Below are positions 14,905 to 16,901 of a stretch of DNA of 16,901 bases, in pieces (within the stretch, counting starts at the first letter, position 1; every line of letters begins with the position of its first letter). A model generated the notes under the pieces. The model saw only the letters and a program-made list of their open reading frames with translations, was not told the origin of the DNA and did no database searches. The DNA lies in contig NZ_GL629647.1 of assembly GCF_000185845.1 (NCBI RefSeq), positions 2,043,860 to 2,060,760 on the forward strand. The letters are read 5' to 3'. Origin of the DNA: Segatella salivae DSM 15606 (GTDB lineage: Bacteria > Bacteroidota > Bacteroidia > Bacteroidales > Bacteroidaceae). The position numbers were made by a program, and so were the translations under genes.

Positions 14905-15741
14905 TCACAACTCAACATGCTCCACATTGACACGCTCATGCAAAAAGACTTGCACACTTTCCTTAAAGCGTTCGGGATTCTCGGTAGTCAGATAACGGCA
15001 CGAACCGCCTTGCGTTATCTGCTGTTCGATGTCAAGATGTCGGCTAAGATAGCTTTGAAGACTTCCTGCAACATATTCACCTTGTGGGATAATCCGCACT
15101 CCTGGTGCCACATACTTAACGATTTTAGGCATCAAAATGGGGTAGTGTGTGCAGCCAAGTATAATAGTATCTATCGCCGGATCACGTCGCATGAGGTCGT
15201 CAATACGCTTCTTTACAAAGTAATCGGCACCCGGACTATCGGCTTCATTGTATTCAACTAAGGGCACCCAAAACGGACATGCCACACCCGTTACTTTGAT
15301 TTCGGGCCATAGTTTCTTGATTTCGAGCTCATAACTATGGCTCTTCACTGTTCCCTCGGTAGCCAAAAGACCCACATGATTGTTTTGGGTCAGTGTGCCA
15401 ATCACCTCTGCTGTGGGCCTGATTACACCCAACACACGGCGTGAAGGGGTGATATTCGGTAAATCATTCTGCTGAATACTGCGCAAAGCTTTAGCCGAAG
15501 CAGTGTTACATCCGAGGATAACAAGGTGACAACCCAACTCAAAGAGTTTCATAACGGCTTGTCGAGTGAACTGATAAACCACATCAAACGAACGCGTGCC
15601 ATAAGGCGCACGGGCATTATCTCCGAGGTAGATATAGTCGTATTGGGGCAGCAATTGACGAATGCCATGCAGGATAGTAAGTCCTCCATAGCCTGAATCG
15701 AACACGCCTATCGGCCCTGGTTGTTCGGGAAACTTCGTCAT
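14905..15741 (-). CDS. murI: Glutamate racemase
   Basis: It converts L-glutamate to D-glutamate in the cytoplasm, supplying D-Glu for peptidoglycan. Family motifs are all present: GVFDSGYGG (12-20), with the Asp15-Ser16 pair; YLGDNARAPYG (38-48); GCNTAS (77-82) with catalytic Cys78; and GCTHYP (196-201) with catalytic Cys197 and His199. Its 278 residues are a normal length. It has no signal peptide. It starts 3 nt after the ompH stop codon, so the two are almost certainly co-transcribed. An ompH-murI pair downstream of bamA is a familiar Bacteroidota arrangement. The start chosen is the ATG immediately after the ompH stop; a short N-terminal extension (TKFPEQPGP) precedes the conserved fold. 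Confidence 0.97.
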   Translation of the reverse strand: MTKFPEQPGPIGVFDSGYGGLTILHGIRQLLPQYDYIYLGDNARAPYGTRSFDVVYQFTRQAVMKLFELGCHLVILGCNTASAKALRSIQQNDLPNITPSRRVLGVIRPTAEVIGTLTQNNHVGLLATEGTVKSHSYELEIKKLWPEIKVTGVACPFWVPLVEYNEADSPGADYFVKKRIDDLMRRDPAIDTIILGCTHYPILMPKIVKYVAPGVRIIPQGEYVAGSLQSYLSRHLDIEQQITQGGSCRYLTTENPERFKESVQVFLHERVNVEHVEL

Positions 15742-15744
15742 CTT

Positions 15745-16254
15745 TTAACGCTTTACAGCATCTTTTACGAGCGCGTTGATGTCTTCTCCCACAATATTAT
15801 TCACGTAAGGAACGGCATCATTGTCGGTGTTGAGGATGAAAGCATAGCCGCGTTCGGCACCAATGCGAGCCACAATAGCACGCAAACGCACTTTAAGTGC
15901 AGCCTTACTTTCGGCATCTGCTTGATCAAGTAAACGTTTAGACTCGTTCTTAAATGCCACGTTCTTCTCCATCATCTCTTGCAACTCAGCTTGCCGTTTC
16001 TGTAGAATCAGCGGAGCAAAGTCACGTTGTCCGTCAAGAAACTGCTCGTATTTCTTGTTGAAATCGTCCTCAACACGCTTACCTTCTTCTTCATATTTTG
16101 CACGAAGGGCAGCCATGTCACGTTCTGAAACGGCATATCCTGGCATTGCTTTCAATGCCTCTGAGAAACTGAAATACCCATATTTAAGAGGTGACTGCGC
16201 ACTAATCGTGAGTGCCATTGCCATAAAAGTAAGTGCGAGAAATAGCTTTTTCAT
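15745..16254 (-). CDS. OmpH/Skp-family periplasmic chaperone
   Basis: Skp-like proteins hold unfolded outer-membrane proteins in the periplasm before BAM inserts them. A signal peptide covers residues 1-20 (ending ISAQ). The mature form starts with a strand (KYGYFSF), followed by a long charged helical hairpin (about 45-130) rich in Lys, Glu and Gln. A second strand-like piece (YAFILNTDN) and the tail EDINALVKDAVKR close it. This order, strand, coiled arms, strand, is the OmpH family pattern; 169 residues is the usual length. It shares a transcript with murI. Its neighbours in many Bacteroidota, a second ompH and bamA, are not in the window; a repeat lies upstream instead. Its own promoter is at 16402-16432. 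Confidence 0.93.
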   Translation of the reverse strand: MKKLFLALTFMAMALTISAQSPLKYGYFSFSEALKAMPGYAVSERDMAALRAKYEEEGKRVEDDFNKKYEQFLDGQRDFAPLILQKRQAELQEMMEKNVAFKNESKRLLDQADAESKAALKVRLRAIVARIGAERGYAFILNTDNDAVPYVNNIVGEDINALVKDAVKR

Positions 16255-16266
16255 CTTTTCTTTGAT

Positions 16267-16314
16267 TTATTTTTTATTTCCAAAACTCTGATTTTCCATC
16301 ATGAACTCGTCCAT
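16267..16314 (-). other. Possible 15-codon leader peptide ahead of ompH
   Basis: On the minus strand an ATG at 16314 opens a 15-codon frame (MDEFMMENQSFGNKK) that stops at 16267, 12 nt before the ompH start codon. The frame is open for a further 14 codons upstream without a start. It lies in the predicted leader of the ompH-murI transcript. It could be a translated leader, the last codons of a lost gene, or chance. Confidence 0.2.
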
Positions 16315-16401
16315 AAATGGGGATTGCGAAACCTGCTTCGCCCAACAAACGATAGGTCATTCAATCATCATTAGTCCCATCTCTGTTCATGTAATCTGTT
16401 G

Positions 16402-16432
16402 CGAAGATACAATCTTTTATTGAAATTGCAAA
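16402..16432 (-). promoter_or_regulatory. Promoter of ompH-murI
   Basis: On the minus strand TTTG (16432-16429) and TATCTTCG (16409-16402) are 19 bp apart. The spacing is ideal, and the -7 element differs from TAnnTTTG at one base. The leader to the ompH ATG is about 140 nt. It contains a GCGAA/TTCGC stem (about 16327-16342). This indicates that ompH-murI can be expressed independently of genes to the right. Confidence 0.55.
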
Positions 16433-16570
16433 GTTTTTGAAATGGAATTGTCGTTACAAGGCCATTACATTGCCCTGCAAACTATATTTTTGCGTTTTAT
16501 TGATAAAGGTAGAATGAGGATAAATGTGAGCTACATTGTATGGCTGATTGCATGATTCTATCACGTCTTT

Positions 16571-16901
16571 CCACGCAGAAAATGTACAACACCTACGGCA
16601 TTGCCCTCCTCACTACATGCATAACCTAAGGTAGGCTGACGCCAACCTTAGGCTATAAAACGTACAACGCCTACAGCGTTGAACTTAAATGGTATTTTAA
16701 TTAGCGTCATTTTACGCACTAATCTGCGTCAAATGGCGATGTGTTTTGCCGTATTTTACACGATGAAAAGACGCAAATTGTTTTATATTTAATAATCAAT
16801 ATCATCACCACCCCAAATTAATCCCAAAATAACTCCCTCCATTTCCACGGCTAACCACTCCCCTCCCTCTTCGGAGAGGGGCTGGGGGAGAGGCTTTGTT
16901 T
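16571..16901. repeat. Half composite repeat, copy C, with T and G modules
   Basis: Only one three-hairpin module is present: CAACACC (16587-16593) with GGCATTG (16597-16603); CCTAAGGT (16625-16632) with ACCTTAGG (16645-16652), inner GGC/GCC pair and TGAC loop; and CAACGC (16665-16670) with GCGTTG (16676-16681). The T module (about 16690-16800) and the C-rich G module (about 16805-16895, stem CCCTCT/AGAGGG at 16865-16880) follow, as in copy B but in reverse. Orientation matches copy A. The left half is absent: 16440-16570 shows no repeat and no gene. The window edge cuts any further extent. Confidence 0.88.

Noticed and set aside
14902..15261. Plus-strand frame opposite murI
   Set aside because: It overlaps the catalytic region of murI in antisense and shows no protein features.

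Overview
The window looks like a chromosomal segment from a Bacteroidota species, most likely a Prevotellaceae member. The evidence is: promoters of the TTG-N19/20-TAnnTTTG type with A-rich leaders instead of Shine-Dalgarno sites; a TonB-dependent receptor with an N-terminal carboxypeptidase-regulatory-like domain followed by a lipoprotein; a secreted amylase whose C-terminus resembles a type IX secretion sorting signal; and a paired ompH-murI unit. No rRNA, tRNA, CRISPR array, transposase or integrase is visible.

Layout, left to right. 1-340: a composite hairpin repeat (copy A). 426-465: a terminator-like hairpin. 527-697: a decayed frame resembling a LuxR-type DNA-binding domain. 700-3873 (minus): a secreted GH13 alpha-amylase with two starch-binding modules. 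3874-4263: a divergent control region with promoters for both flanking genes and a LacI-type operator-like palindrome. 4264-4908 (plus): a three-helix membrane protein of unknown function. 4922-6365: a dense repeat block with one inverted copy of the composite element (B) and two tandem copies (D, E) about 395 bp apart. 6426-6587: three further hairpins, the middle one a likely terminator. 6602-14492 (minus): a tight four-gene operon. 14493-14904: its control region. 14905-16254 (minus): glutamate racemase and an OmpH/Skp-like chaperone with their own promoter. 16571-16901: a half copy of the composite repeat (C).

The operon reads TonB-dependent receptor, DUF4876-like lipoprotein, DUF6850-like outer-membrane barrel, then a gingipain-like (C25, clan CD) cysteine peptidase fused to HEAT repeats. 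Gaps between genes are 8-40 nt. All four proteins have export signals, so together they look like a cell-envelope capture, import and processing system; the substrate cannot be read from sequence. The promoter carries a perfect 22-bp palindrome between and overlapping its core elements. Further upstream, four TTCAC motifs sit exactly 22 bp apart.

The second notable signal is the repeat family. Nine copies of its central hairpin show paired (compensatory) base changes in the stem, and the flanking hairpins do the same. This implies selection on a folded structure. Full copies are head-to-head: two three-hairpin modules in mirror order form a pseudo-palindrome of about 250 bp.
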